DNA from: Serratia quinivorans
Lineage (GTDB): Bacteria > Pseudomonadota > Gammaproteobacteria > Enterobacterales > Enterobacteriaceae
Assembly (NCBI GenBank): GCA_900457075.1
Contig: UGYN01000002.1
Location: 4,836,001-4,900,000, forward strand
Direction: 5' to 3'
Length of the DNA: 64,000 nt
A model generated the notes under the pieces. It was not told where the DNA came from and did no database searches. It saw nothing but the letters and a program-made list of their open reading frames with translations. Below are positions 31,657-43,486 of the stretch, piece after piece. Position 1 is the first letter of the stretch. The number at the start of each line of letters is the position of its first letter. Made by a program: the position numbers and the translations under genes.

Positions 31657-34600
31657 TCTTGTCGTCAATCTGGATGCAAACACGGTCTCTTTTCAGGAGC
31701 AGATGGGCCGCGTTGAGCGTCAGTTGCTCGAATCAAGCCGTAAGGCGGATGTGTCTACCGATCGTATGCGTCGTTTGGCAGAACGCCAGGCAGCAACGAT
31801 CAGTGGGATAGCTGAAAATAGTGCCGGTGCCACCACAAAGATGCAGGCCAGCCAGGCTGTTGCCGTGGACGGCATGAAAGGGAAATGGTCTGAAGCATCG
31901 CGTGCCGTCGATGAAACGCATCAGCGTATCGCCGAGCTCAGTGCGCGACTCAGGGAGGAACAGCAACAATCCCAAGTGACCGGCGATGCACAGGACCGCC
32001 TCACAGCGTCATTTTTCCGTCAAATTGATGCGATTAAGGGTGCTGAAAATAGTCTGCAAGAACTCCGGGTTATTCAGGAACAGATCCGGGTTGCCAGGGC
32101 ATCCGGCAACATTACGCAGGGTGACTATCTTTCCCTGGTAACGGAGACGGCAACTAAAGAACGTGCGTTGGCGCAAGCGGAGCGTGCCGCAGCTCAGGCC
32201 AAGGATGATTACCTGCAGAAGCTTCGTGAGCAGGTTGCTTTGCAAGGGAAAACAGCATCACAGATTCAGGAGTACAAAGCGGCGCAATTGGGTGTTACTC
32301 AACAGGCGGCCCCTTTAATTGCCAAAATTCGCGAACAGGAAGATGCCTGGAAACGCGGTGCGATTTCGGCTGGCCAATATCGCATGGCGATGCGCCAATT
32401 GCCGATGCAGATCACCGACATCACTACCTCGCTGGCATCTGGTGCTCCAATATGGCTGGTAGCCATTCAGCAAGGTGGCCAGATCAAAGATAGCTTTGGT
32501 GGTGCCGGTAATGCACTAAAAGCAATGCTCAGTCTGTTAACGCCGGCACGGTTGCTTATTGGTGGCACCGCCGCGGTGATGGGGTTACTGGCTTATGATG
32601 CTTATGACAGCAGCAAGCGGATTGCCGATCTTAACCGAGAACTTGTACGGACTAACGGTGTATCCGGGTTAACGAAACAGGGGCTGCAGGATTTAGTCTA
32701 TCAAGGCACGGCTGCCGGGCAGTCTTTTACTGCTGTGACCGATTCTTTGAAGGCTCTGATCGCCGCCGGTGCCACGTCCGGTACCAACTTTTCACAGGTA
32801 AGCCAGGCTATCGCCGCCTATTCCAAAGAAAGTGGCGAAGGGCTGGATGTGTTGGCCGGCAAGTTTACCGCGATAGCCAAGGATCCCAGTCAGGGCATTT
32901 TGGCGCTGAATGAAAGCCTGCATTTCCTGACGGCAGAACAGTACGCCAACATCCGCTCGCTTGAGGAACAAGGGCGGCAAATGGATGCCGTGAAATTGGC
33001 CTCAGATCTTGCGGCTGATGCGATGCATGGTGCCGCAGTGAAGATGAAAACCGAACTTTCCGCGGTTGAATCTTACATGCGAACACTGAAGGATATGGCC
33101 GGTGGTATGTGGGATGCCATCACGGGTGTTTTCCGTGACAAGACGGCCGGTGAAGCTACCGCCGAATTGCAATCCCGTGCGGCAAGCATTCAGGCGCAGA
33201 TCGCAAACTCTGAACGTACTGGGTACAACCAGAAGAACGGCAAGCTGCAAGCCTGGCGTGAAGAACTGGATTTGCTCAATTTCCAGCTTGATGCCTTAAG
33301 CCTGCGCCGCGGTGTGGAGAAGGGCATACAAACCATAGGTCAGCAGCAAAAGGAAAATGAGCAGCAACGTCTGCGCCTTGCGCAGCAACAGGATGCACTG
33401 GCTACCACGCTGCAGACCAAGGAAGAAAAACGCGCGAAGTTAATCCGTCAGACGAATGAAGCCTTCAACAACGGCATCATCAAGACTGCGGCAGATCGCG
33501 ACAAACAGATCAAACGAATTAACGAGCAGTTCAAGGACCCGAAAACCCCGAAAGGACCGCAATACCGCACACCTGTCGGTGAACGGGCGATAGACAGTAC
33601 GCAGTCAGAGATGTTGGCTCTGCAGGCTCAATTGCAGGTACTTCGCCAGCATAGTGGGCTGAATGACACGATAAGCCAGCAGCGCAAGGATCTATGGAAA
33701 GCTCAAGCGCAGTTCACTGTATTGGAGGAGGCGGCTGGTAAGCGTCAGCTCTCCGCACAGGAAAAGTCTCTGTTATCCAGCAAGGATAAAGTACTGGCGC
33801 TGGCGGAACAGAAAGCCGCGCTCGGCGATCAAATCGCTCAGCAGGAACGGCTCAACAAACTGCAGGACGCCTCGACCAAATATGTCACCCAAATGGCCGA
33901 GAAGCAGCAGGCGTTGCAGCGCAGTGCCGGCTTGGGGGATCGTGCCGCCCAGCGTGAAAGCACTTTTGCCCAACTTAGTCAGGGATGGCAAAACCAGGGC
34001 GGGAGCCTGGACGATGCCGGTTATAAGCGTCAGCTGCAGGCCGCGCAGGATTATTATACGGCGGAGGACAAGTTACGAGGGGACTGGATGGCCGGCGCTT
34101 CTTCTGCCTGGAGCAATTATCAGGATCAGGCGTCGGATACCGCCGGTATGACCAAGTCTCTTTTCACGGGGGCTTTTTCGGGTATGGAGGATGCTCTAAC
34201 GTCTTTTGTGACGACGGGTAAAGCAGGATTTAAATCGTTCACCGTATCTATTCTGGCTGATCTGGCCAAAATTGCGTTGCGGAATGGCATTGAGTCAAGG
34301 CTTACAAAGTCTTTTCGGGGCCTTTAGTGGCGGTGCTGGTAATAATCCGGGGGCAGTACCGATGTTTGCTAACGCCAAGGGCGGCGTCTACTCGTCTCCG
34401 TCGCTGAGCGCATACAGCGGGCAGGTTGTGTTGTGAGCCAGCCGACGTTCTTCGCGTTTGCCAAGGGCGCCGGGGTGATGGGTGAGGCGGGCGCCGAGGG
34501 GATATTGCCCCTTAAGCGCGGTCCAGATGGGCGTTTGGGCGTCAGTGTTTATGGTGGTGCGGCTTCAGGTGCTGCCGGCGCTGCGCCGCAAGTAAATATC

Positions 34601-34768
34601 AACATCGCGGATAATGGTCAGTCATCGCAACAGCAAACGACGCCAGGATTGGAATCGTTTGGCGCTGATATCGGTAATTATGTAGCGAAAAAATACCGTG
34701 AACTGAGGGACAAAGATCTCGGCCAAAACGGTGTGATAGATCGGGCTATACGCGGCAGGAGGGGCTGA
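31637..34768 (+). CDS. Tail tape measure protein (gpH-like), frameshifted near the end
   Basis: ATG 31637 overlaps the T frame and starts MAEQIADLVVNLDANTVSFQ. The protein of about 1040 residues has long helical coils, the TMP domain (MQITDITTSLASGAPIWLVAIQQGGQIKD) and two membrane-like segments near 305-325. The main frame stops at 34327. The C-terminus continues through GAFSGGAGNNPG and SQPTFFAFAKGAGVMGEAGAEG to 34768. One extra T at 34312-34315 and a second lesion near 34426-34435 (TTGTG repeated) explain the breaks. It sets tail length. Confidence 0.9.
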
Positions 34769-35121
34769 TGGCACAACTTAAAACATTCCATTTCCCTCCG
34801 CGCTATGGTGCGGCTGGGGAGTTTGAACCGGTTGTCCGGGAAGTGCAGTTTGGTGATGGCTACAGGCAGGTGACCGGTGATGGTATTAATAGCGAGAAGG
34901 AGAGCTGGCCATTAACGTTTACTGGCCCCTGGCCGTTTATTGAGCCGATCGTGGCATTTTTGCGAGAACACAACGGGTACCGTTCATTCCAGTGGCGTAA
35001 TCCGCTGTACCAGTTGGGGCTCTATAATGCGGGGGCCTTTACCATAACCCCCACTTTTGCCAACGCTCAGGGCCGTAATTACACCCTGACGGTCACATTC
35101 ACCCGCGCTAATCATCCGTAG
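34768..35121 (+). CDS. Minor tail protein M-like
   Basis: ATG 34768 overlaps the tape-measure stop. The 117-residue protein (MAQLKTFHFPPRYGAAGEFEP) contains REVQFGDGYRQVTGDGIN and FQWRNPLYQLGLYN, the signature of lambda gpM. It is part of the tail-tip complex. Confidence 0.88.
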   Translation: MAQLKTFHFPPRYGAAGEFEPVVREVQFGDGYRQVTGDGINSEKESWPLTFTGPWPFIEPIVAFLREHNGYRSFQWRNPLYQLGLYNAGAFTITPTFANAQGRNYTLTVTFTRANHP

Positions 35122-35129
35122 GAAAAATC

Positions 35130-35880
35130 ATGTCAATTAATGCAGATCTCCAGTTGCTACGGCCTGGTAGTCGGGTATTTCTATTCCACGTGGATGGAAG
35201 CATGTTCGACGGGCCAGAGCTGTTTTTTCATAACTATCCGATCCCGTATACAGAAGCGGAGCTGGTTGCTGCCGGCAGTGATCCGAATTTGCTGCCGGCT
35301 AAATCCATCTGGTGGCAGGGTCAGGAGTACAAACCGTGGCCAGTGCAGGCGGAGGGATTCGAAGTCACCAGCGATGGCAGCGCACCAACCCCTACGTTGA
35401 GCGTGGCAAACCTTGACGGAACAATTTCAGCTATGTGCCTGGCATATCAAAAACATGGCGCAGGCCAGAGTCACCCGGCACTTTACTTTTGCGCAATATC
35501 TTGATGCCAGAAATTATCCGGACGGGAACCCAGAAGCTGATCCCACAAAAGAAAAGCTGGATGTTTACTATATCGAAAACAAAACCAGTGAGGACAATGA
35601 AGTTATTCAGTTTCAGTTGTCCTCGCCTGCCGATCTGCAGGGGATGCTAATCCCTCGTCGCCAGATTCATAGCCTTTGCACATGGTGCATTGAAGGCAAG
35701 TACCGAGGTCCGTCATGTGGTTATACCGGCACGAATTATTTTGATCAGGATGGCAATCCGGTAGACGACCCGTCAAAAGACAACTGCGGCGGTCTGCTCA
35801 GTGACTGCAAAAAACGCTGGGGCGCCACAGAGCAATTGCCCTTCGGTGGTTTCCCCGGTTCCGCATTGCTGAAGAGGTGA
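35130..35880 (+). CDS. Minor tail protein L-like, frameshifted
   Basis: ATG 35130 opens MSINADLQLLRPGSRVFLF. The first frame stops at 35504, and the second carries the rest to 35880. Removing one A from the five-A run at 35449-35453 yields a continuous gpL-like protein of about 249 residues (CLAYQNMAQARVTRHFTFAQYL). The C-terminal Cys (CTWCIEGKYRGPSCGYTG and DNCGGLLSDCKKRWG) match the iron-sulphur-binding domain known in lambda gpL. Tail-tip assembly. Confidence 0.88.
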
Positions 35881-35882
35881 TG

Positions 35883-36584
35883 ATGCGTAAACAGATAATC
35901 GGCGCCGTTCTGGCGCATGCTGAGGCGGAGTATCCACGGGAGTGTTGCGGGCTGGTGGTGCAAAACGGCCGCCGGCAGCGCTATATCCCGTGTCGCAATC
36001 ATGCGCCTGAGCCGACCGAACAGTTTAGCCTTGCGCCCGAGGATTACGCCTCCGCTGAGGATGCTGGCACAATCGTTTCGATTGTTCACAGTCACCCCGA
36101 TGCAACGACCCAACCCAGCCAACTCGATATTGCACAGTGTGACCTGTCACAACTGCCCTGGATCATTGCCAGCTGGCCAGAGGGGGATATTCGTGAGGTC
36201 ATGCCCACGCAGGGCATCAAGCCATTGCTGGGCCGCCCGTTCGTGCATGGGTTCTGGGATTGTTACGCAATTGTCCGGGATTGGTATCAGCTCGAGCGTG
36301 ATGTCACCTTGCCGAACTACCCGCGTGAAGATGGCTGGTGGGAACGGGGTGAAAACCTCTATATGAAGCTCTACTCCGAGGCAGGTTTCGTACCGGCATC
36401 AGGTGCGGTCCAAGTCGGTGACGTAATCGTTATGCAAGTTCAGGCACCGGAGCCGAATCACGCAGGAGTCTACTTGGGTGATGGGTTGATGGTGCATCAC
36501 ATGTATGGCCAGCTCAGCACGCGCGTTCCTTATGGTGGGTACTGGCAAGAACGAACGATAACGGTTTTGCGTTACAAGGGCTGA
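35883..36584 (+). CDS. Tail protein K-like: JAB peptidase plus NlpC/P60 domains
   Basis: The start is ATG 35883, best spaced from AAGAGG, though 35880 is also possible. The 233-residue protein has an N-terminal JAB/Mov34 metalloprotease domain (HSHPDATTQPSQLD) and a C-terminal NlpC/P60 domain (Cys in GFWDCYAIV, His in EPNHAGVYLG). It may open peptidoglycan during DNA entry. It follows L as in lambda. Confidence 0.9.
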   Translation: MRKQIIGAVLAHAEAEYPRECCGLVVQNGRRQRYIPCRNHAPEPTEQFSLAPEDYASAEDAGTIVSIVHSHPDATTQPSQLDIAQCDLSQLPWIIASWPEGDIREVMPTQGIKPLLGRPFVHGFWDCYAIVRDWYQLERDVTLPNYPREDGWWERGENLYMKLYSEAGFVPASGAVQVGDVIVMQVQAPEPNHAGVYLGDGLMVHHMYGQLSTRVPYGGYWQERTITVLRYKG

Positions 36585-36627
36585 ACTGCTGCTATGATAT
36601 TGGGATATTAATTTAAGGGATATCACG

Positions 36628-37047
36628 ATGAAAAGAATAGCGTTTGTTATAGCAATTGCCTTTCTCTCTGGATGTGCGACTCAGGCTGTTTTTCCTGATC
36701 AGGCAAGACCAGCCCCTAAAGAGCGGATTTTTAAATATCAATCTCCAATTAAAGATGGTGCAAAACTGATTATTGTTAGAGATAGCGGAATGTTAGGGGC
36801 GGGATGTTTTGCTGGTGTATATATTGACGGTGTACGATCTGCGAGCCTCAATCCTGGCGAACGTGTAGATTTATATCTTCCTGCTGGTGAACACAATATT
36901 GCGATGAAGGGCGAAGGGAAAGTTTGTTTTGCAGATGATGTGCCTGTTGGTAGGGAATTAAGCCTAAAGCACAACCAAACAAAAGCAGTCAGGTTATTCT
37001 CAGACCCGAGTGGTAACCTTGATGTAAAACCCCTTCCATTAAATTGA
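36628..37047 (+). CDS. Lipoprotein of unknown function inserted between K and I (accessory gene)
   Basis: ATG 36628 starts MKRIAFVIAIAFLSGCATQ, a lipoprotein signal with lipobox LSGC. The mature part (about 125 residues) is beta-rich, with two further Cys and GVYIDGVRSASLNPGERVDLYLPAGEHNI, resembling DUF2846-type proteins. It is AT-richer than the tail genes around it. It has a possible own promoter (TGCTATGAT at 36590-36598) and a terminator at 37052, so it can be expressed in the lysogen. Prophage lipoproteins next to tail genes, such as Cor, can block superinfection; that role is a guess here. Confidence 0.7.
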   Translation: MKRIAFVIAIAFLSGCATQAVFPDQARPAPKERIFKYQSPIKDGAKLIIVRDSGMLGAGCFAGVYIDGVRSASLNPGERVDLYLPAGEHNIAMKGEGKVCFADDVPVGRELSLKHNQTKAVRLFSDPSGNLDVKPLPLN

Positions 37048-37051
37048 AAAT

Positions 37052-37075
37052 AAGCCACCAATAGGTGGCTTTTTT
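37052..37075 (+). terminator. Terminator after the lipoprotein gene
   Basis: AAGCCACC and GGTGGCTT pair around AATA and are followed by Ts. It lies a few bases after the lipoprotein stop. Confidence 0.85.
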
Positions 37076-37088
37076 ATTGGAATATCTT

Positions 37089-37697
37089 ATGCCATTTTTA
37101 ATCCCTGAAGTTAAGACCATACGTTTATATGGTGTTCTTGGCGCAACATTCGGAAGAGTTCATCGACTAGCGGTTGATAGTCCTCAAGAGGCAATTAAAG
37201 CGTTATGTACGGTTATCCCTGGATTCCAAAACTTCTTACTGAAAAGCAAGGAAATCGGTTTAACTTTTGCTGTGTTTGAGGGTAAGAATGGGCTGAGTAG
37301 AGATGATCTCATCATGCCTTCAAACGGGCGAGATATACGAATAGCACCAATAATTATCGGAAGTAAAAAAGCAGGTGTTTTCCAAACGATTTTAGGTGCA
37401 GTGATGGTTGTTGCGGGTGTTCTTATATCAGTATTTTCTGCTGGGACAATGTCCGCGTTTGGTGCTCAGTTGGCGTGGGCTGGTGGAGCCATGATGCTTG
37501 GTGGCGTCATTCAAATGCTTTCACCTATGCAGGGCGGACTGGCTTCACGCCAAGATCCTGACAATAAGCCGTCATACGCATTCGGTGGGCCAGTTAATAC
37601 CATTGCCCAGGGTAATCCAGTGCCGATTCTATATGGGAAGCGTCGCATTGGTGGCGCCATTATCTCCGCTGGCATCTATGCAGAAGACCAGCAGTAA
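37089..37697 (+). CDS. Tail assembly protein I-like
   Basis: The start is put at ATG 37089 (MPFLIPEVKTIRLYG). The 202-residue protein has a ubiquitin-like N-terminal half and a Gly/Ala-rich hydrophobic stretch (VFQTILGAVMVVAGVLISVFSAG). It ends with GNPVPILYGKRRIGG, all typical of gpI. Upstream codons in frame fall within the lipoprotein terminator and are rejected. It precedes J as in lambda. Confidence 0.85.
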   Translation: MPFLIPEVKTIRLYGVLGATFGRVHRLAVDSPQEAIKALCTVIPGFQNFLLKSKEIGLTFAVFEGKNGLSRDDLIMPSNGRDIRIAPIIIGSKKAGVFQTILGAVMVVAGVLISVFSAGTMSAFGAQLAWAGGAMMLGGVIQMLSPMQGGLASRQDPDNKPSYAFGGPVNTIAQGNPVPILYGKRRIGGAIISAGIYAEDQQ

Positions 37698-37718
37698 TTA
37701 GAAGCCTCTGATTTACTG

Positions 37719-37741
37719 AACCCGCTCCGGCGGGTTTTTTT
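37719..37741 (+). terminator. Terminator between I and J
   Basis: AACCCGC, a TCCG loop and GCGGGTT are followed by six or seven Ts. It is almost identical to the terminators at 21545 and 41170. Confidence 0.85.
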
Positions 37742-37757
37742 ACGCCTGGAGAAAAGC

Positions 37758-40700
37758 ATGCACGTTATTGAAGGCCGGAAAGGTGGAAGCAGTAGCCCCA
37801 GCACACCGACAGAATCACCTGATTCCTTGCAGTCCACTTCATACGCAAAAATACTTCTGGCGCTGGGTGAAGGAGAGTTTGCGGGGGATCTCGATGGTAC
37901 CCGGATTTTTCTCGATGGCACTCCGCTGACGTCAGCAGATGGCACTGAAAACTTCCCCGGTGTGAAATGGGAATTCCGCTCAGGCACCCCGCATCAGGAT
38001 TACATCCCCGGTATGCCTGACGTTGAAAATGAAATCACGGTTAGCACCGAACTGACGAGTGAGCGTGACTGGGTTCGTTCTGTGACCAACACTCAACTTT
38101 CTGCTGTGCGTTTGCGGGATTCTTGGGCGCAATTACAACAGCAACAGGATAATGGTGACGTTGTGGGATATCGCATTGAATATGCGATCGACGTTGCAAC
38201 TGACGGTGGCGCATATCAAGAGGTCTTGCATACAGCGGTTGATGGTAAAACAACAACAAAATATGAACGCAGTCACCGTGTTGATTTACCCCCGGCTTTA
38301 ACTGGCTGGCAGGTTCGCGCGCGTCGTTTGACACCGAACAGCACCAGTAATCGTATCGCCGATAAGATGGTTATTGAGGCCATTACGGAGACGATAGACG
38401 CCAAGCTCCGCTATCCCGAAACGGCACTGTTATTTATCCAGTTCGACGCAAAGCAGTTTCCTAATATCCCGCAAGTTTCCTGTGAACCAAAAGGCAGGAT
38501 TATCCGTGTGCCATCGAACTATAACCCCGAGACGCGGGAATATACCGGCACATGGGACGGCACGTTTAAGACAGCCTGGACGAATAACCCAGCCTGGATA
38601 ACCTACGACTTGATGATAAATGACCGGTTCTCTATCGGAACCCGAGTAAAGGCTGAAAACCTCGCGCTGACGAAATGGGACTTGTACCAGATTGGGCAGT
38701 ATTGCGATCAACTGGTGCCGGATGGCCGGGGCGGTGACGGAAAAGAACCGCGTTTTCTGTGTGATGTTTACATCCAGTCGCAAGAGGATGCTTGGAACGT
38801 ATTGCGCGATATAGCGTCAATTTATCGCGGCTCTACCTTCTGGGCAAATAACGGCATGAATGTCCTGGCCGACATGCCCGCCGACGTTAAATACATTTTC
38901 ACTCGCGCCAGCGTTAAAGATGGCAAATTTACTTATTCCAGCGCCAGTGAGAAAACGCATTACAGTACCTGCATGGTGAGCTGGAGCGACCCTGCAAACG
39001 GTTATCAGGACGCGATAGAGCCAGTTGCAGAGCAGTCGCTGATTCGTCGCTATGGCATCAAGCAAGCTGACCTGACGGCGATCGGATGCATACGGAAGTC
39101 AGAGGGGATTCGCCGGGGAAAATGGCTGCTCCACACCAACGACAAGGATCGCATGGTGTCATTTACTGTGGGGCTTGATGGCAAGGTTCCGCTGCCAGGC
39201 TGGATTATTGCCGTAGCCGATGAAATGTTGGCTGGTCGTCCGCTTGGTGGCCGCATCAGTTCTGTTGATGGTCGCAATATCAACCTTGATCGGGTTTCCT
39301 CCGCAGCTGTTGGCGAACGTTTGATTTTGAACCTGCCAAGCGGTAAGACCGAGGGGCGAACCATTGCAGCGGTATCGGGTAAAACAGTTACGGTCACGAC
39401 GGCGTATTCTGAAACGCCGGTTGCCGAATCAGTGTGGGCAGTTGACGCGTCAGACCTCGCGCTGCAGCAGTTCCGCGTTACAGGCATTAAAGAAGGCGAT
39501 GACGGGGTATCGTTCGATATTACCGCTGTCGAGCATGACCCAAATAAATTTGCAAAAATCGATACAGGTGCGCGGATTGAAGACCCGCCGATCAGCGTTA
39601 TCCCGCCTGGTGTGCAGCCGCCGCCGAAGAATGTCCAGATAGGTGAGTCGTCAGCAATTATTCAAGGGCTGGCCGTGGCTACACTACGTGTTACATGGGA
39701 TCGGGCTGAAAGTGCGATTGCCTACGAGGCCGAGTGGCGCCGGGACAACGGCAACTGGATACCTGCGCCGCGAACGTCAACGCTCGGCTTTGAGGTTTCC
39801 GGTATTTATGCTGGCCGCTATCAGGCTCGCGTACGCGCCATAAACCCTTCTGAAATTTCGAGCGTGTGGGCGAACGCGCCAGAAATGGTACTGACCGGCA
39901 AGCAGGGAGAGCCGCCGGCGCTGGCCAGCTTCACGACGGTAGGACAGATATTCGGAATTGTGTTGAACTGGGAGTTTCCTCTCGGGGCCGAGGACACGCA
40001 GCGGACTGAAATCTGGTATAGCCAGAACTCAGATGGCAGCAACAAAATGCACTTGGGTGATTACGCCTATCCGCAGCGCAGCCACACGATGACGGGGCTG
40101 GCCGCTGGCATTAATTTTTGGTTCCAGGCGCGTCTGGTGGATAAGCTGGGAAATACAGGGCCGTGGACGGGCTGGACGCAAGGAACGTCAAGCGATGACG
40201 CCAGCGAGGTACTGGACTACCTGAAAGGGAAAATCACCGAGACGGAGCTGGGGCAGGAGCTGCTGGGGCCGGTGGAAGATGCTGGCAAGCTGAAGGATAT
40301 GTGGTCTGTCAAAGTAGGCCAGACCGTTGACGGAAAGCTATACACAGCCGGGATCGGCGTTGGCGTTGAAAATACACCGGAAGGAATGCAGAGCCAGGTA
40401 CTGATCTTGGCTGACCGGTTCGCTGTGCTGAATACTGCTGATGGTCAGGGTTCTGAAGTATCTGTCCCGTTCGCGATTGAGAATAACCAAGTTTTCATGA
40501 ACTCGGCATTTATAAAAGATGCGTCTATAACTAATGCAAAAATTGCAGAGGAAATAAGCTCATCAAATTATGTATGGAATGAAAATCCTGAGTTGCGGCA
40601 AGGGTGGGCCATAAATAAAAACGGTTTTGCTACTTTCAGTAATATAGATGTGGTGGGCAATGTTCGTTCAAGTTCAGGATGGTTTAATAATGGGACGATA

Positions 40701-41152
40701 GGTAATTGCCACATCCTTGAAAACTGTACTATCGACGGTAAGTTATCAGCCGCTAATATTGAAGGGAATCTAGTTCAGGGAAACTCATTCTCATTTAACG
40801 TCTCAAATACCGGTGGTGGGCGAACTGTTCATTATGATGGCAATCCATTAATGCCAATGCGTATTTATGGTTATGTAATGGCTGTAATGCGTAAAAACCA
40901 AAAAACAAAAATTTACTTCAATGGTAATGAAGGAAGTGCTGTTGATGGGTTAGATATTGCCAGAAATGGTGAATCCTCTACTGGTTACTCTTACACGAAG
41001 ATGTTCAGTTTTTCTCCGGGATGTAGGTAAAGGAGAAGCACTTGATATAAATGTAAGTGCTGGTTCCCTCGACCAGGGGTAATGGTGAATCTACAAATTA
41101 CACGGTAATGGTTTGGGCGACACCTCAGAATAGCGGGTTCTCAGTAGTATAA
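37758..41152 (+). CDS. Tail tip / host specificity protein J-like, frameshifted at the C-terminus
   Basis: ATG 37758 follows GGAGAAAA. The protein of about 1130 residues matches gpJ: N-terminal GRKGGSSSPSTPTESPDSLQS, the baseplate-like core and fibronectin III domains near 615-810 (PGVQPPPKNVQIG). A central-fibre C-terminus follows. The frame stops at 41030. Removing a C at 41016-41017 and a G at 41076-41079 continues it (GEALDINVSAGS, then YTVMVWATPQNSGF) to 41152. The C-terminus should determine receptor choice. Confidence 0.92.
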
Positions 41153-41169
41153 ATATCATTGAAAAAATC

Positions 41170-41191
41170 AACCCGCTTCGGCGGGTTTTTT
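41170..41191 (+). terminator. Terminator between J and the side fibre gene
   Basis: AACCCGC, TTCG, GCGGGTT and a T run. Same sequence type as at 21545. Confidence 0.87.
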
Positions 41192-41203
41192 ATTGGAGAA
41201 AAT

Positions 41204-43486
41204 ATGGCTGTTTTAATCAGCGGTAAACTCATCGGCCCAAATGGCGATCCGCGCCCCCGGTGTAACCATTATGCTGACAGCGGTCAAAACGTCATCGGCA
41301 GTAGTTCACCTGGCGCCGTCCAGTTCTACTACAGGTACAGATGGGAGCTATTCACTGTCGGTCGAAGTCGGCACGCATAACGTAATGATTGAGGCGTATG
41401 GGCGTCCATTCGAGAAAGTAGGGCAGATCACCGTTTATAGCGACTCGAAGCCAGGGACGCTCAATGATTTTCTGACCAGCCCTGGGCAGGATGAATTAAC
41501 GCCAGCGATTGTGGCGATAGTTGATGATATGCGGGCTGCAGCCGCCGTGTATGCGCAGCAAGCCAGGAGAAGCGCGGGATGATGCAAAGGCGTCAGCAGA
41601 TGCTGCACAGGCTGGAATTGACGCATACCCAACGCTAACGAAAGCGCAAGAGGCGGTTAACGGTGGTGCAGAAACCCGAGAGTACATCTGGGTTCGCTCT
41701 ACTGTTGAAGGCCATGTTTCTGATGAATACCACAACGTTAATAAAGTGCTGACACCGACAGGCGTTTTCACTACCAGCGGTAACGCTGTGGAAAAAGTGG
41801 CGAACTCACTCAGGGATGATAAGGCCGATCTCGCCGCAGCCATTCGCGATCCGAACGGTTTTTCTGAATTCGAAATCGAAAAGGGCGGTGCCTTTGGCAC
41901 GACCAGAGTACGCGTTGCGACTGATGCGATAATTAACGAGGCCTTCACGATCAAAACGAACGTCGAAGGGCGTTTTATCATGATGGATCCGCAGTCGTTT
42001 GAGTTTCAGTCGGAGGACTCACCTGCAGTAGACCCTGAGCCCCCGAAACCACCAGAGCCGGGTAACTCTCTGCTGGAAAGGGACAACCGGAACAAGTTGA
42101 CGGCGATGTTTAGAAAATCGAAAGGCATCACGTATGACATTGCCGGGGCCATCTGGGATTACTGCATCATTATTGTTTACGGTCAGTCGCTCGCATCAGC
42201 GATGGAAGGATGGCCCGCTTTAACGAAAATTGCTCGCGAGATTGAAAAACCTTTTGATGGTTGGTAATTCGACACGTGGCAGCTCTCGGAGCGGCACCTA
42301 TGCCCCGCTTGGAGAGAATGTATTCACACCCCTGCGGGCGGTGGTTCAAGGGACAAACGGTCTTGGCATTACCGACGAACAGGTTGCTGCCTTACAACCT
42401 GGAGATACCAGTGAGGGTGAGGATAGTGCAGTCAGTGCGGTTCATCTGTGGCGGGCGCTTCAATTGCAACTCCAGGGCATGACGGATAACCCAAACAGGA
42501 AAATCATCGTAGTGAATTGCGCCGTTGCCGGCCGTTCTGTTGAGCAACTGTCGAAAAGAGCCCCATCGCAACACTATGAAAACCGGGTGCTGAAGGCGCT
42601 GAACAACATCAAGGCGCTGGTGGATGCGAAATCTGTAGAGGTTGGCCGCCCGCTGACCTGCGGGATCGCCGGATGCGTCTATAACGGCAACCAGTGGAAC
42701 TACCTGGGTACCGACGGAACGACTGACAAAGACCTGTATAAGGCGAAGCTGGGCACGCTGTTTGATGATATCGCATCAGAAAACCCGGCAATTTTTGGTG
42801 TAACAGAGCGTCCATTCTTTATCACCATGCAGACAGGCGATAATTACACCCGCGACAACACGAATTTGTCGATCGGCATGGCCCATATTGAATTGCAGAA
42901 CGAACGGGATAACGTCTTTCTGGCAGGGCCGGAGGCACCCGTGCCGTCTAAACCCGGTGGACATCGTGACCCGAACGGGTACCGTTGGTTAGGGCAGCAA
43001 ATCGGGAAAGTCATACATCAGGTAGCTGACCGGCGGCTTGATTGGTTCCCTACGGTGCCAATTGGAGCAACCTTTTCTGGTAGAGAGTCACTCGTTGATC
43101 ATCTGGTCTGGAGCCCTCCACTTCAGTGGCGGGAGACATTCAGCACCATTACCCCCACGATGTTTCAGAACAAAGGGTATCGCATAACTGATGCGCAAGG
43201 TGATGCTGCGATCGCGAGTGTGGAAATTGCCGCAGACACGATAACCCGGATCACCGCTCAGCGTGACCTCATTGCGCCTGTTTACGTCTGGTATGCCGGG
43301 CAAGGGACTTACGGCGGTGATGGTAACCTTTTCGATTCCGACACGACCCGCGCCCTTTACAACTATGAATATCAGGAAGGCACCGGCCAGTATGCAGCGG
43401 CGAACCTGCCAGCCTATGTGAATAAACCCTATCCTCTGAACAACGCGAGCTGCGCGTACAGAATACAGGCGGTAAAAAATGACTGA
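41204..43486 (+). CDS. Tail fibre with SGNH/GDSL hydrolase domain, three frameshifts
   Basis: ATG 41204 follows GGAG and starts MAVLISGKLIGPNGDPRPG. The N-terminus is a tail-fibre prealbumin-like domain (TDGSYSLSVEVGTHNVMIE). A helical collar follows (DDAKASADAAQAG). From about residue 320 an SGNH/sialate-esterase-like domain begins, with IIVYGQSLASAMEG holding the putative Ser and HRDPNGYRWLGQQ holding Asp and His. The full length is about 760 residues. Frame breaks lie at 41254-41258 (extra C), near 41561-41570, and at 42245-42249 (extra A). It may deacetylate surface polysaccharide at adsorption. Confidence 0.8.
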
